From positions 2,494,501 through 2,558,500 of the forward strand of contig NZ_CP012830.1 in NCBI RefSeq assembly GCF_001307155.1: DNA of 64,000 nucleotides, given 5' to 3'. The DNA is from Pseudomonas fluorescens. Its GTDB lineage: Bacteria; Pseudomonadota; Gammaproteobacteria; Pseudomonadales; Pseudomonadaceae. Below the pieces are notes generated by a model. It saw only the letters and a list, made by a program, of their open reading frames with translations. It was not told where the DNA came from and did not search any database. Positions 53,995 through 63,376 of this stretch are shown here, in pieces. Position numbers and translations under genes: made by a program. Every line of letters starts with the position of its first letter. Within the stretch, counting starts at the first letter, position 1.

Positions 53995-55926
53995 ATGGAC
54001 GACCGAATGTCTGCTTCTTATCGCGATGCCTTGCGTGCAGCGCTGCTCTACCTGGTGTTTTCTGTCGTTTGGCTGAAATTCACTGGTTATTTATTAACCA
54101 ACTTATTCGATGAATCCGCTGATCTTCAGCAATGGCAACTGATCAACGGTTATGTCTGGGTGGTGCTTAGCGCTGGGTTTATCTTCACCGCCCGGGCTCG
54201 TTTGCTGTGTTTTCTTGGCGTCGGCGCCAAATTGCGCCACCGTAACGAAGATCGCACTCGATTGCGCCAGGCGCAGGCGGTGTTCGATTGCACCCGTGAA
54301 GGGGTGTTGGTCACTGATCGCCAGAGGGTGATCGTCCATGTCAATCGGGCCTTTATGGACATCACCGGTTATCAGGCCGAAGAGGTGTTGGGCCAGAGTC
54401 CCAGCCTGTTCAAGTCCGGCCATCATCCGCCGGATTTCTATCAAGCAATGTTCGAGAGCCTGAAACGCACCCGCGAATGGAGCGGCGAGATCTGGAACCG
54501 GCGCAAAAGTGGTGAAATTTATCCGCAATGGCAGACCATCCGGGTCATTCACGATGACCACGGCCAGCTCAGCCACTATGTGGCGGTGTTTTCCGACATC
54601 AGCGCGATCAAGAATTCCGAGCACGAACTCGCGCATCTGGCGCACCACGACCCGCTGACCGACCTGCCCAATCGTTTGCTGTTCAGTGATCGCGTCGAGC
54701 AGGCACTGGCGTCGGCGCAGATCCACAAGCGTGGGTGTGCGTTGCTGATGATTGATCTGGACCACTTCAAGATGATCAACGACAGCCTTGGGCATAACGT
54801 TGGCGATCAACTGCTCAAAGCGACGGCGGCGCGTCTGCAAGGCCTGTTTGGCCCCGGTGTTACGCTGGCGCGTTTGGGTGGCGACGAGTTTGCCGTGTTG
54901 GCCGAGAACTGTCCGCAAGTGGTGCAGGCTGCCGCGTTGGCGCAGCGGATCATTGAGGGCCTGAAAGAGCCGTTTTTCATCGTGGCTCACCCGTTGTTCA
55001 TCAATGCCAGTGTCGGTATCAGCCTGTTCCCCAGCGACGCGCTGAGCGCCGAACAATTGCTGCGCAATGCCGATTCGGCGTTGTTCAAGGCCAAGAATTC
55101 GGGGCGCGACGGTTATGCCTTGTACACCGAGGAGTTGACTGCCCACGCCCAGCACCGGGTCGAGATGGCCTTCGAATTGCGCCGAGCGCTGGAGCAGCAG
55201 GAGTTGCGGGTGTACTACCAGCCGGTGCATGACCTCACGACCCGCCGTTTGATCGGCGTTGAAGCGCTGGTTCGCTGGCAGCATCCACAGCGGGGGCTGG
55301 TGCCGCCGGGTGAGTTCATTCCGATTGCCGAACGCACCGGGTTGATCGCCGAGATTGATGCCTGGGTGATGCAACAGGCCTGTCAGCAGATGTGTGCCTG
55401 GCAGAACGCCGGGGTGGTGTTGTCATTTGTTGCGGTGAACGTTTCCACCCGCCTGTTTGCCCGGCGCGAACTGTTTGAGCGGGTTGCCCAAGTGCTGCAC
55501 GACACGGGACTGGACCCGGCGTGCCTGGAGCTGGAAGTGACCGAAAGCGCAGTGATGGACGATCCGGAAGTCGCGCTGGAACAAATGCACCGCTTACGCG
55601 AACTGGGCGTACGGCTGGCCATCGATGACTTTGGTACCGGTTATTCATCGTTGCTGCGACTTAAGCGTCTGCCAGTGCAGAAACTCAAGATCGATCAGGG
55701 CTTTGTCGCTGGCCTGCCGTTGGATGAGGACGATGCGGCGATCGTTCGAGTGATCATCGCCCTCGCGCAAAGCATGGGCATGCAGGTGCACGCCGAAGGC
55801 ATCGAGCAGGTCGAGCAGGCGGCGTTTTTGCTCGATCAGGGGTGCGATCTGGGCCAGGGTTACTGGTTTGGCCGACCGATGCCGGCTCATGAGCTGGACT
55901 GGACGCGAGCGCCGGTGATTCGCTGA
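53995..55926 (+). CDS. Membrane PAS-GGDEF-EAL protein (PA0285/PipA-like)
   Basis: 643 residues. Two N-terminal membrane helices (about 12-30 and 45-65) are followed by a PAS domain (about 90-205), GGDEF (RLGGDEFAVL intact, about 215-375) and EAL (EALVRW and IDDFGTGYSSL intact, about 385-635). Both catalytic signatures are present, so it could make or break c-di-GMP; proteins of this layout are often net phosphodiesterases. Gene order with desA and oscA matches the P. aeruginosa PA0285 locus. A second start at 54007 is possible. Confidence 0.85.
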   Translation: MDDRMSASYRDALRAALLYLVFSVVWLKFTGYLLTNLFDESADLQQWQLINGYVWVVLSAGFIFTARARLLCFLGVGAKLRHRNEDRTRLRQAQAVFDCTREGVLVTDRQRVIVHVNRAFMDITGYQAEEVLGQSPSLFKSGHHPPDFYQAMFESLKRTREWSGEIWNRRKSGEIYPQWQTIRVIHDDHGQLSHYVAVFSDISAIKNSEHELAHLAHHDPLTDLPNRLLFSDRVEQALASAQIHKRGCALLMIDLDHFKMINDSLGHNVGDQLLKATAARLQGLFGPGVTLARLGGDEFAVLAENCPQVVQAAALAQRIIEGLKEPFFIVAHPLFINASVGISLFPSDALSAEQLLRNADSALFKAKNSGRDGYALYTEELTAHAQHRVEMAFELRRALEQQELRVYYQPVHDLTTRRLIGVEALVRWQHPQRGLVPPGEFIPIAERTGLIAEIDAWVMQQACQQMCAWQNAGVVLSFVAVNVSTRLFARRELFERVAQVLHDTGLDPACLELEVTESAVMDDPEVALEQMHRLRELGVRLAIDDFGTGYSSLLRLKRLPVQKLKIDQGFVAGLPLDEDDAAIVRVIIALAQSMGMQVHAEGIEQVEQAAFLLDQGCDLGQGYWFGRPMPAHELDWTRAPVIR

Positions 55927-55933
55927 AGGCTCT

Positions 55934-56066
55934 TGTGGCGAGGGGGCTTGCCCCCGTTGGGCTGCGCAGCAGTCCCGATATCAGCAGCCCGGTTCTTTCA
56001 GACATATCGCGTGTTCCGATTTTACGGCTGCTTCGCACCCGAACGGGGGCAAGCCCCCTCGCCACA
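55934..56066. repeat. REP pair in the 313-bp gap before oscA
   Basis: tgtggcgagggggcttgccc (from 55934) and its complement ending at 56066 flank a spacer. The rest of the gap (56067-56239) is AT-rich and should hold the oscA promoter. An inverted pair, attcttaaatag and ttaagaat, lies near 56136-56160. Confidence 0.85.
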
Positions 56067-56239
56067 GAGGCTGCGAAATTTTCAAAATCTGCAAATCCTT
56101 GTCCTGTCAGTTAATGTCTTTCAGTTATATAAACATTCTTAAATAGTATTTTTAAGAATATCTGCGCCTATCTACTATTGCCCTCACGCCGTAAGCAGTG
56201 CCGCCACTGCCAGGCACATCTCATTGAAGGAGCAGCACC

Positions 56240-56422
56240 ATGAGCGCATCTCTACGTAGCGTTGACGGCCAGGACGAAGCAACCATTTTGCGTGAGATCC
56301 AGAGCGCACTGCGCGATCTGCGCTTTGGGGCAGTAGAAATCACCGTGCACAACGCCCAGGTGGTTCAGATCGAACGCAAAGAGAAATTCCGTTTGCAGAA
56401 CCCAGGCAACAAGCCGAGCTGA
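56240..56422 (+). CDS. oscA: OscA-type small sulfur-starvation protein (DUF2292)
   Basis: 60 residues, DUF2292 pattern (LRDLRFGAVEITVHNAQVVQIERKEKFR as two adjoining halves). In Pseudomonas oscA lies upstream of sbp and is needed for use of organosulfur compounds as a sulfur source. The context here is the same, with sbp 76 bp downstream. A GGAG precedes the ATG. It is likely under CysB-type sulfur control, although I cannot point to a clear binding site. Confidence 0.82.
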   Translation: MSASLRSVDGQDEATILREIQSALRDLRFGAVEITVHNAQVVQIERKEKFRLQNPGNKPS

Positions 56423-56497
56423 AGCACTACTCAACGGGCAACCCGATTCCGGAAAACCATAAGAACAGCCAACACAAAAGAATTCAGGAGCTGCACC

Positions 56498-57511
56498 ATG
56501 TCGTCGATTCGCCGTTACGCTTTGGCCGCTCTGGCCAGCGCCATTTTTGCCGGTTCCGCGGTTGCCAAGGATTACGAGCTGCTCAACGTGTCGTACGACC
56601 CGACCCGCGAGCTGTATCAGGACTACAACGCCGAGTTCATCAACTTCTGGAAGAAAGAGCACGCTGGCGACAACGTGAAGATCCAGCAATCCCATGGTGG
56701 TTCGGGCAAACAGGGCCGGGCAGTGATTGATGGCCTGCGGGCCGACGTGGTGACCCTGGCCCTGGCCGGTGACATCGACGAAATCGCCAAACTCGGCAAA
56801 ACCCTGCCGGCCGACTGGCAAAAGCGCCTGCCGGACGCCAGCACGCCGTACACCTCGACCATCGTGTTCCTGGTGCGCAAGGGCAACCCCAAAGGCATCA
56901 AGGACTGGGGCGACCTGACCAAAAACGGTGTTGAAGTCATCACCCCGAACCCGAAAACGTCTGGCGGTGCGCGCTGGAACTTCCTCGCGGCCTGGGCCTA
57001 TGGCCTGAAAGCCAACGGCGGTAACGAAGCCAAGGCCAAAGAGTACGTGCAAACGCTGTTCAAGCATGTCCCGGTACTCGACACAGGCGCTCGCGGTTCG
57101 ACCATTACCTTCGTCAACAATGGTCAGGGTGACGTGTTGCTGGCCTGGGAAAACGAAGCCTTCCTGGCGCTGAAAGAACAGGGCGGCGCTGACAAGTTCG
57201 ACATCGTCGTGCCTTCGCTGTCGATTCTCGCCGAACCGCCCGTAGCGGTCGTCGACAAGAACGCCGAGAAGAAGGGCAACGAGCAGATCGCCGAAGCCTA
57301 CCTCAAGCACCTGTACAGCCCGGCTGGTCAGGAAATTGCTGCGAAAAACTTCTACCGCCCGCGTGACAAGGACGTGGCCGCCAAGTACGCCAAACAGTTC
57401 CCGACCCTGGAGCTGGTGACCATCGACAAGGATTTTGGTGGCTGGAAATCCGCCCAGCCGAAATTCTTCAATGACGGTGGCGTGTTCGACCAGATCTATC
57501 AGGCGCAGTAA
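56498..57511 (+). CDS. sbp: Periplasmic sulfate-binding protein
   Basis: 337 residues. The signal peptide ends near GSAVA-KD (about residue 23). The mature start [15 protein letters not shown] is the sulfate-binding protein hallmark, followed by [17 protein letters not shown] and [13 protein letters not shown]. It delivers sulfate or thiosulfate to the CysTWA transporter. It leads the transport genes, and a hairpin after its stop probably lets it be made in excess. Confidence 0.93.
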   Translation: MSSIRRYALAALASAIFAGSAVAKDYELLNVSYDPTRELYQDYNAEFINFWKKEHAGDNVKIQQSHGGSGKQGRAVIDGLRADVVTLALAGDIDEIAKLGKTLPADWQKRLPDASTPYTSTIVFLVRKGNPKGIKDWGDLTKNGVEVITPNPKTSGGARWNFLAAWAYGLKANGGNEAKAKEYVQTLFKHVPVLDTGARGSTITFVNNGQGDVLLAWENEAFLALKEQGGADKFDIVVPSLSILAEPPVAVVDKNAEKKGNEQIAEAYLKHLYSPAGQEIAAKNFYRPRDKDVAAKYAKQFPTLELVTIDKDFGGWKSAQPKFFNDGGVFDQIYQAQ

Positions 57512-57532
57512 CCTGAAATAGATCGGCAAATG

Positions 57533-57558
57533 AGCCCCGAATTCACCGTCGGGGCTTT
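57533..57558 (+). terminator. Intercistronic hairpin between sbp and cysT
   Basis: agccccga (57533-57540) pairs with tcggggct (57549-57556), followed by TTAT. With only a short T-run it is likely a partial terminator or 3' stabiliser of sbp mRNA. Confidence 0.6.
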
Positions 57559-57582
57559 ATGCATTCTCAACCAAGGACTTTT

Positions 57583-58401
57583 ATGTCGCGTCGTATCTCC
57601 CCCGTCATACCCGGCTTCGGGCTGACGCTGGGCTACACCTTGGTGTACCTCAGTCTGATTGTGCTCATACCACTGGCGGCGATGTTCGTGCATGCCGCTC
57701 AACTCACCTGGGATCAGTTCTGGGCAATCATCTCGGCGCCACGGGTGCTGGCGGCATTGAAGCTCAGTTTCGGCACCGCGCTGTACGCCGCGATCATCAA
57801 CGGCATCATCGGCACGTTGCTGGCCTGGGTGCTGGTGCGTTACACCTTCCCCGGACGCAAGATCATCGACGCGATGATCGATCTGCCGTTCGCATTGCCG
57901 ACGGCCGTGGCCGGTATTGCGCTGACGGCGCTGTACACGCCGACCGGTCTGGTCGGGCAGTTCGCCGCGGACCTGGGGTTCAAGATCGCCTACACGCCGC
58001 TCGGCATCACGCTTGCGCTGACCTTCGTCACGCTGCCATTCGTGGTGCGTACGGTGCAGCCAGTGCTGGCCGACATCCCGCGAGAGATCGAAGAGGCCGC
58101 CGCGTGCCTGGGCGCCAAGCCGTTGCAGGTGTTCCGTTACATTCTGATGCCGGCGTTGCTGCCGGCGTGGCTGACCGGTTTTGCCCTGGCGTTTGCCCGT
58201 GGCGTCGGTGAGTACGGCTCGGTGATTTTCATCGCCGGCAACATGCCGATGAAAACCGAAATCCTGCCGCTGCTGATCATGGTCAAGCTCGACCAATACG
58301 ACTACACCGGCGCTACCTCCATTGGCGTGCTGATGCTGGTGGTTTCCTTCGTCCTGTTGCTGCTGATCAACTTGTTGCAGCGGCGCATCGAAACCCCATA
58401 A
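57583..58401 (+). CDS. cysT: Sulfate ABC transporter permease CysT
   Basis: 272 residues from ATG 57583 (AAGGA upstream). Six membrane helices, with the ABC-permease loop [18 protein letters not shown]. It pairs with CysW to form the sulfate channel. The stop is 14 bp before cysW. Confidence 0.93.
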   Translation: MSRRISPVIPGFGLTLGYTLVYLSLIVLIPLAAMFVHAAQLTWDQFWAIISAPRVLAALKLSFGTALYAAIINGIIGTLLAWVLVRYTFPGRKIIDAMIDLPFALPTAVAGIALTALYTPTGLVGQFAADLGFKIAYTPLGITLALTFVTLPFVVRTVQPVLADIPREIEEAAACLGAKPLQVFRYILMPALLPAWLTGFALAFARGVGEYGSVIFIAGNMPMKTEILPLLIMVKLDQYDYTGATSIGVLMLVVSFVLLLLINLLQRRIETP

Positions 58402-58414
58402 GGAGGCGCGAAAA

Positions 58415-59287
58415 ATGTCCCAATCGTCTATTGCCGCCGCGTCTTCGGCCAACGCCGCCCGTCGTGGCAGCGCTGTTTCTCGGCGAATTCTGATCGGCCT
58501 TGGCTGGCTGATTTTTGCGCTGTTCCTGCTGCTGCCGCTGTTCATCGTGGTGTCCCAAGGCTTGAAGCTGGGCCTCGGCGCATTTTTTACCGCGATCTTT
58601 GAGCCCGACGCCTTGTCGGCTCTGAAGCTGACCGTCATAGCGGTGTTGATTTCGGTGCCGTTGAACCTGGTGTTCGGCGTCAGCGCGGCCTGGTGCGTGA
58701 GCAAATACTCGTTCCGTGGCAAGAGCATGCTGGTGACCCTGATCGACTTGCCGTTCTCGGTGTCGCCGGTGATCGCCGGTCTGGTCTACGTGCTGATGTT
58801 CGGTGCCCAGGGGATTTTTGGCCCGTGGCTGCAGGATCACGACATCCAGATCGTCTTCGCCTTGCCGGGCATCGTGCTGGCGACGATTTTCGTCACCGTG
58901 CCGTTTGTAGCGCGTGAGTTGATCCCGCTGATGCAGGAGCAGGGCACGCAAGAAGAGGAAGCCGCACGGCTGCTGGGTGCCAACGGCTGGCAGATGTTCT
59001 GGCACGTGACGGTGCCGAACATCAAGTGGGGCCTGATCTACGGCGTGGTGCTGTGTACCGCGCGGGCGATGGGTGAGTTCGGTGCGGTGTCGGTGGTGTC
59101 CGGGCACATTCGCGGGGTGACCAACACCCTGCCGCTGCACGTCGAGATCCTCTACAACGAATACAACCACGTTGCCGCGTTTGCCGTTGCGAGCCTGTTG
59201 CTGATCCTGGCGCTCTTCATCCTGCTGCTCAAGCAGTGGAGCGAAAACCGTATTAACCGCCTGCGCGCCAGCGCCGCGGAGGAATAA
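58415..59287 (+). CDS. cysW: Sulfate ABC transporter permease CysW
   Basis: 290 residues with six membrane helices and the EAA-type loop [19 protein letters not shown]. It follows a Ser/Ala-rich N-terminal tail. GGAGG lies before its start, and cysA begins 4 bp after its stop. Confidence 0.93.
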   Translation: MSQSSIAAASSANAARRGSAVSRRILIGLGWLIFALFLLLPLFIVVSQGLKLGLGAFFTAIFEPDALSALKLTVIAVLISVPLNLVFGVSAAWCVSKYSFRGKSMLVTLIDLPFSVSPVIAGLVYVLMFGAQGIFGPWLQDHDIQIVFALPGIVLATIFVTVPFVARELIPLMQEQGTQEEEAARLLGANGWQMFWHVTVPNIKWGLIYGVVLCTARAMGEFGAVSVVSGHIRGVTNTLPLHVEILYNEYNHVAAFAVASLLLILALFILLLKQWSENRINRLRASAAEE

Positions 59288-59290
59288 GTC

Positions 59291-60280
59291 ATGTCGATCG
59301 AAGTCCGTAATGTCAGCAAGAACTTCAACGCGTTCAAGGCGCTGAACAGCATCAACCTGGACATCCAGAGCGGCGAGCTGGTGGCGTTGCTCGGTCCGTC
59401 CGGCTGCGGCAAAACCACTTTGCTGCGGATCATCGCCGGCCTGGAAACCCCGGACGCCGGCAGCATTGTGTTCCATGGTGAAGACGTCTCCGGCCACGAC
59501 GTGCGTGATCGCAACGTCGGCTTTGTATTCCAGCACTACGCCTTGTTCCGCCACATGACCGTGTTCGATAACGTCGCGTTTGGCCTGCGCATGAAGCCGA
59601 AAAACCAGCGTCCGAGCGAAAGCCAGATCGCGGTCAAAGTCCATGAGCTGCTGAACATGGTGCAACTGGATTGGCTGTCGGATCGCTACCCGGAACAACT
59701 CTCTGGTGGTCAGCGTCAGCGCATCGCCTTGGCCCGTGCCTTGGCGGTTGAGCCGAAAGTCTTGCTGCTCGACGAACCGTTCGGCGCGCTGGATGCCAAG
59801 GTTCGTAAAGAGCTGCGGCGCTGGTTGGCGCGGCTGCACGAAGATATCAACCTGACCTCGGTGTTCGTGACCCACGACCAGGAAGAGGCGATGGAGGTGG
59901 CCGACCGCATCGTGGTGATGAACAAGGGCGTGATCGAGCAGATCGGTTCACCGGGTGACGTCTACGAAAACCCGGCCAGCGATTTCGTCTACCACTTCCT
60001 CGGCGATTCGAACCGCCTGCACCTGGGCGACGACAATCACGTGCTGTTCCGCCCTCATGAAGTGTCGCTGTCGCGCACCGAGCTTGCGGATCACCACGCG
60101 GCGCAAGTACGTGATATCCGCCCGCTGGGTGCGACCACCCGCATCACCTTGAAGGTCGAGGGCCAGAGCGAACTGATCGAAGCTGAAGTAGTGAAGGATC
60201 ACGACAGCCTGACCGGGTTGGCCAAGGGCGAGACGCTGTTTTTCAAACCCAAGGTCTGGCAGAAAGTCGCCAACCTCTAA
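59291..60280 (+). CDS. cysA: Sulfate ABC transporter ATPase CysA
   Basis: 329 residues. Walker [12 protein letters not shown], signature [15 protein letters not shown], Walker [13 protein letters not shown], and the switch His in [12 protein letters not shown]. The C-terminal 90 residues are the TOBE-type regulatory domain. It powers sulfate/thiosulfate import. A REP element follows directly and no separate terminator is needed to explain the end. Confidence 0.94.
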   Translation: MSIEVRNVSKNFNAFKALNSINLDIQSGELVALLGPSGCGKTTLLRIIAGLETPDAGSIVFHGEDVSGHDVRDRNVGFVFQHYALFRHMTVFDNVAFGLRMKPKNQRPSESQIAVKVHELLNMVQLDWLSDRYPEQLSGGQRQRIALARALAVEPKVLLLDEPFGALDAKVRKELRRWLARLHEDINLTSVFVTHDQEEAMEVADRIVVMNKGVIEQIGSPGDVYENPASDFVYHFLGDSNRLHLGDDNHVLFRPHEVSLSRTELADHHAAQVRDIRPLGATTRITLKVEGQSELIEAEVVKDHDSLTGLAKGETLFFKPKVWQKVANL

Positions 60281-60283
60281 AAG

Positions 60284-60368
60284 CATCGCGAGCAAGCTTT
60301 GCTCCTACAGAGTTATGTCGTTCACGAGGGTGATGACAACCCTGTAGGAGCAAAGCTTGCTCGCGATG
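60284..60368. repeat. REP pair (CATCGCGAGCAAGC...GCTCCTACAG family)
   Basis: catcgcgagcaagctttgct (from 60284) and its complement ending at 60368 flank a 31-bp centre. It lies between the convergent cysA and Mpo1-like genes. Confidence 0.85.
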
Positions 60369-60373
60369 GCGTC

Positions 60374-60898
60374 CTACGCCGCAGTACATCTCTGATTGAT
60401 CCGCACCCCACCCGCCCGCGCCTCGATCTGCTCTTTGAGCTCATGCCGCAACCCCAGCAAAAACGCCAATTCCGCCACCACAAACAACGGCCCGACGATC
60501 AACCCCGTCACATCATCGACAAACGCCGGTTTGCGTCCTTCGTAGTGATGGCCGACAAACTGGATCGCCCAGCCGACCACAAACATCGCAATGCCGCTGC
60601 TCAACCAGAGCAAGGTACTGTGCGCCGCGAGAATCTGGCCTAGCCAAACGGACAGGCCCAGCAGCACCGTCATCACCCCGCCAAGGCGTACTTCCAGGCG
60701 CAAATAGAACCACGCCGACGCCAGCGCCAATAGCACCGCCGGAGACAGCCAGAGCCCGGCCACCGGCCATCCTGGCCGTGACAGCAACACCGCGACGGCG
60801 ACCACGATCAGTGGAATGCCAATGAAGTGGCTGGCGATGTTGCGCGGGTCACGGTGGTACGCGGCGTATTGACTGAGGTGGTCAACGAGGCTTTTCAT
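60374..60898 (-). CDS. Mpo1-like (DUF962) membrane protein
   Basis: 174 residues from ATG 60898 with AGGAGG six bases upstream. Four membrane helices. The conserved start YAAYHRDPRNIASHFIGIP and GHHYEGRKPAF carry the His residues seen in Mpo1, the yeast 2-hydroxy fatty acid dioxygenase. A similar lipid oxidation role is possible but unproven in bacteria. It is divergent from the Crp/Fnr gene. Confidence 0.8.
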   Translation of the reverse strand: MKSLVDHLSQYAAYHRDPRNIASHFIGIPLIVVAVAVLLSRPGWPVAGLWLSPAVLLALASAWFYLRLEVRLGGVMTVLLGLSVWLGQILAAHSTLLWLSSGIAMFVVGWAIQFVGHHYEGRKPAFVDDVTGLIVGPLFVVAELAFLLGLRHELKEQIEARAGGVRINQRCTAA

Positions 60899-60983
60899 TG
60901 TTATTCCTCCTGTAGGGATCTCGATCATGCCCTGCGGTCCGTCGTTGCTCTGTCAGCCAGACGACAATCATCTTGGAGTTTTC

Positions 60984-61670
60984 ATGGATATGCAGGTCTG
61001 GCGGTCGCGCCTGATGAGTGGCCAATGGTTCAGCCATTTGCCGCCCTCGTTACAGGATAGTCTGCTGTCCCTGGCCCGCGTGCGGCGGTTGTCGCCGGGG
61101 CAACGGCTGTTCAAGCGCGGCGATCCACCGTGTGGTCTGTACGCGGTGCTCGAAGGAGCGATACGCGTGGGCGCCGTGAGTGAGCAGGGCAAGGAGGCGT
61201 TGTTAAGCCTGATCGAACCGCCGCACTGGTTCGGTGAAATCAGTCTGTTCGATGGCCAGCCGCGCACCCACGACGCCTATGGCGTGGGCCACTGCATTCT
61301 GTTGCACATACCGCAGGCAGCGCTGCTCACCTTGCTCGAAGAACAACCGCACTACTGGCGACAGCTGGCCTTGCTGATGAGCCATAAATTGCGCCTGACG
61401 TTCATCAATCTCGAACAGCTGACCTTGCTGCCGGCCCCGGCCCGCGTGGCGCATCGCTTGCTGATGATTGCCGACGGCTACGGTGAGATCGAGCCGGCAC
61501 GGCGCACCTTGCAGCTGCCGCAGGAGCAGTTGGCGTTGCTGCTTTCGCTGTCGCGGCAGACCACCAACCAGATCCTCAAGGAACTGGAGAGCCAGGGCAT
61601 TCTCAACCTGAGTTATGGCGAGATAGAGATCCTCGATGCAGGTCGGTTGCGGGCGATGGCGAGCGTCTGA
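60984..61670 (+). CDS. Crp/Fnr-family transcriptional regulator
   Basis: 228 residues from ATG 60984 (TTGGAG upstream). The N-terminal cyclic-nucleotide-binding fold (about 15-130) includes RLFKRGDPPCGLYAVLEGAI and IEPPHWFGEISLFDG. The C-terminal winged helix shows LLSLSRQTTNQILKELESQG. No Cys cluster for an iron-sulfur centre is evident, so it is more Crp-like than Fnr-like. Effector and targets are unknown; the divergent Mpo1-like gene is one candidate target. Confidence 0.82.
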   Translation: MDMQVWRSRLMSGQWFSHLPPSLQDSLLSLARVRRLSPGQRLFKRGDPPCGLYAVLEGAIRVGAVSEQGKEALLSLIEPPHWFGEISLFDGQPRTHDAYGVGHCILLHIPQAALLTLLEEQPHYWRQLALLMSHKLRLTFINLEQLTLLPAPARVAHRLLMIADGYGEIEPARRTLQLPQEQLALLLSLSRQTTNQILKELESQGILNLSYGEIEILDAGRLRAMASV

Positions 61671-61758
61671 GTCGGCCGCCTCATCCGAAATAACCGTTAG
61701 TGATGGGCTTTGTGCACCAAGGCGCCTAGCCTGTGGTGATGATTATTCGAGGTGTGCC

Positions 61759-62124
61759 ATGCGTTTGCTGTTAGTGGAAGACGAACCCGAGACCGCGAAG
61801 CTTCTGGCCCAAGGCCTGAGCGAAGCCAGTTATGCGGTGGATGTAGCGGACAACGGCATGGCCGGGCGACGCTTCATCGAAGCGGGTGAGTATGATCTGA
61901 TCATTCTTGATGTGATGTTGCCCGGCCTCAACGGCTGGCAGCTGTTGCAACAGATCCGCCAGCTCGGTGCAACGCCGGTGCTGTTCCTGACCACTACGGA
62001 TGGCATTGAAGACCGGCTGCGCGGGTTGGAGCTGCATGAGGATGACTATCTGCTCAAGCCGTTCGCCGTGAGCGAGCTGGTGGCGCGGGTGCGCAAGTTG
62101 CTGCGCCGTGATCGGGGGCGCTGA
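61759..62124 (+). CDS. Receiver-only response regulator, probably truncated OmpR type
   Basis: 121 residues from ATG 61759. Complete receiver: acidic pocket VEDEPE, phospho-acceptor Asp in LIILDVMLPGLNGW (about 51), Thr in FLTTTD, Lys in YLLKPFAVSEL. It stops at RVRKLLRRDRGR, the linker where OmpR-family proteins pass into the winged-helix DNA-binding domain, and no histidine kinase follows. A REP pair lies right after the stop. It may be a working single-domain regulator or the remains of a CopR-like pair. Confidence 0.75.
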   Translation: MRLLLVEDEPETAKLLAQGLSEASYAVDVADNGMAGRRFIEAGEYDLIILDVMLPGLNGWQLLQQIRQLGATPVLFLTTTDGIEDRLRGLELHEDDYLLKPFAVSELVARVRKLLRRDRGR

Positions 62125-62151
62125 GCCTTCTGTGGTGTCTGGGAAATTGCT

Positions 62152-62239
62152 ATCGCGAGCAAGCTTTGCTCCTACGGATTTGTGGTGAAGCACAACGCTG
62201 GATCGACGCGAATCCGTAGGAGCAAGGCTTGCCCGCGAT
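62152..62239. repeat. REP pair after the receiver gene
   Basis: atcgcgagcaagctttgctc (from 62152) and near-complement ending at 62239 flank a 32-bp centre. Confidence 0.85.
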
Positions 62240-62271
62240 GAGGCCGGCAAAAGCGGCCAAATCCCGACGCT

Positions 62272-63276
62272 TTACCGCAACCCATCGCGAAACTGCCCCG
62301 GCGTCATCCCGGTCCAGCGTTTGAAGGCGCGGCTGAAGCTGCTGGAATCGGCGAATCCGAGCAGGTAGCTGATTTCGCTCAGCGAACATTGGGGGTCTCG
62401 CAAGTGCAGCAACGCCAGATTCTCACGACACTCATTGAGCAACGTATCGAACCGGCAACCTTCGTCCGCCAGGTGCCGTTGCAGGCTGCGCAAACTCAAG
62501 TGCAAGGTCTCGGCGATACGTTCGGCGCTGGGTTCGCCTTCCGGCAGCTGTGCTTCGATGGCATCGAGCACCTTGCGCTCCCAGGTCAGCAGGCGCAGTT
62601 GCGTCAGGGCGCGCTTGAGTACGGTTTCGTTGTGTTCGGCGAGCTCCGGGTTGGCGTCATCCAGATGGCTTTCGAAGTCTTCGATGGAAAACTCCAGCCG
62701 GTCTTCATCAGCAGCAAAGAAGATCGGCGCGCGGAACACCGCGTGCCATTGTTTCGGGTCGGCCGGTTCCGGGCGACGCAGGTACACCGCCAGCGGCGCG
62801 TAGTCCCGGCCCAGACGGTTGCGACAGGTGCGCACGTAGATCGCGGCGAAGGCGTCGATTGCTTCCCGTGCTGGCGCCGGGCTGCCTTCGGGCACCTTGA
62901 GGGTGAAGCAATAACGATCTTCGCCACGGGTCAGTTCGAGGTCCAAGGCGTCGCTGATCACCTGGTGATACCGCACGATGCGCTCGAACACCTCACGCAG
63001 ACTGCCGCTGGCCACCAACGCATAACCCAACGCGTGGAAGGTGGTCGGGCTGACAAATCGCGACACCCGCAAACCAATCGCCGGATCGCCGCTGACTTCG
63101 ACCGCCAGCTCCCACAGTCGGGTCGTGGCCGATAACGGATAGCGGGCGTTCGGGTCGTCCATCAGTTGCGGGTCGAGCCCGGCTTGCAGGCACAGCGCGT
63201 TGCTGTCGAGGCCGAGGGCGTCGAGTTGCTTGCGCAAAGCGCGGGTCCAGCTGGCGAGGGAGGTGGGTTCAATCAT
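62272..63276 (-). CDS. AraC-family transcriptional regulator
   Basis: 334 residues. The N-terminal arabinose-binding-like domain (about 15-205) is of the OruR/PchR-neighbour kind (GDPAIGLRVSRFVSPTTFHA). The C-terminal AraC HTH shows SERIAETLHLSLRSLQRHLA and the second helix ISYLLGFADSSSFSRAFKRW, then TGMTPGQFR. It is divergent from the desaturase gene with 100 bp between, and is likely its regulator. Confidence 0.88.
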   Translation of the reverse strand: MIEPTSLASWTRALRKQLDALGLDSNALCLQAGLDPQLMDDPNARYPLSATTRLWELAVEVSGDPAIGLRVSRFVSPTTFHALGYALVASGSLREVFERIVRYHQVISDALDLELTRGEDRYCFTLKVPEGSPAPAREAIDAFAAIYVRTCRNRLGRDYAPLAVYLRRPEPADPKQWHAVFRAPIFFAADEDRLEFSIEDFESHLDDANPELAEHNETVLKRALTQLRLLTWERKVLDAIEAQLPEGEPSAERIAETLHLSLRSLQRHLADEGCRFDTLLNECRENLALLHLRDPQCSLSEISYLLGFADSSSFSRAFKRWTGMTPGQFRDGLR

Positions 63277-63376
63277 GATGATTGGCGCTTCCGGTCAACA
63301 GGTTGGCGTTCACAGCTAACGCCCGAAGCAATCGCACAGGGCAGGATGTGAACATCAATAACTAAAGGATGGAAGC

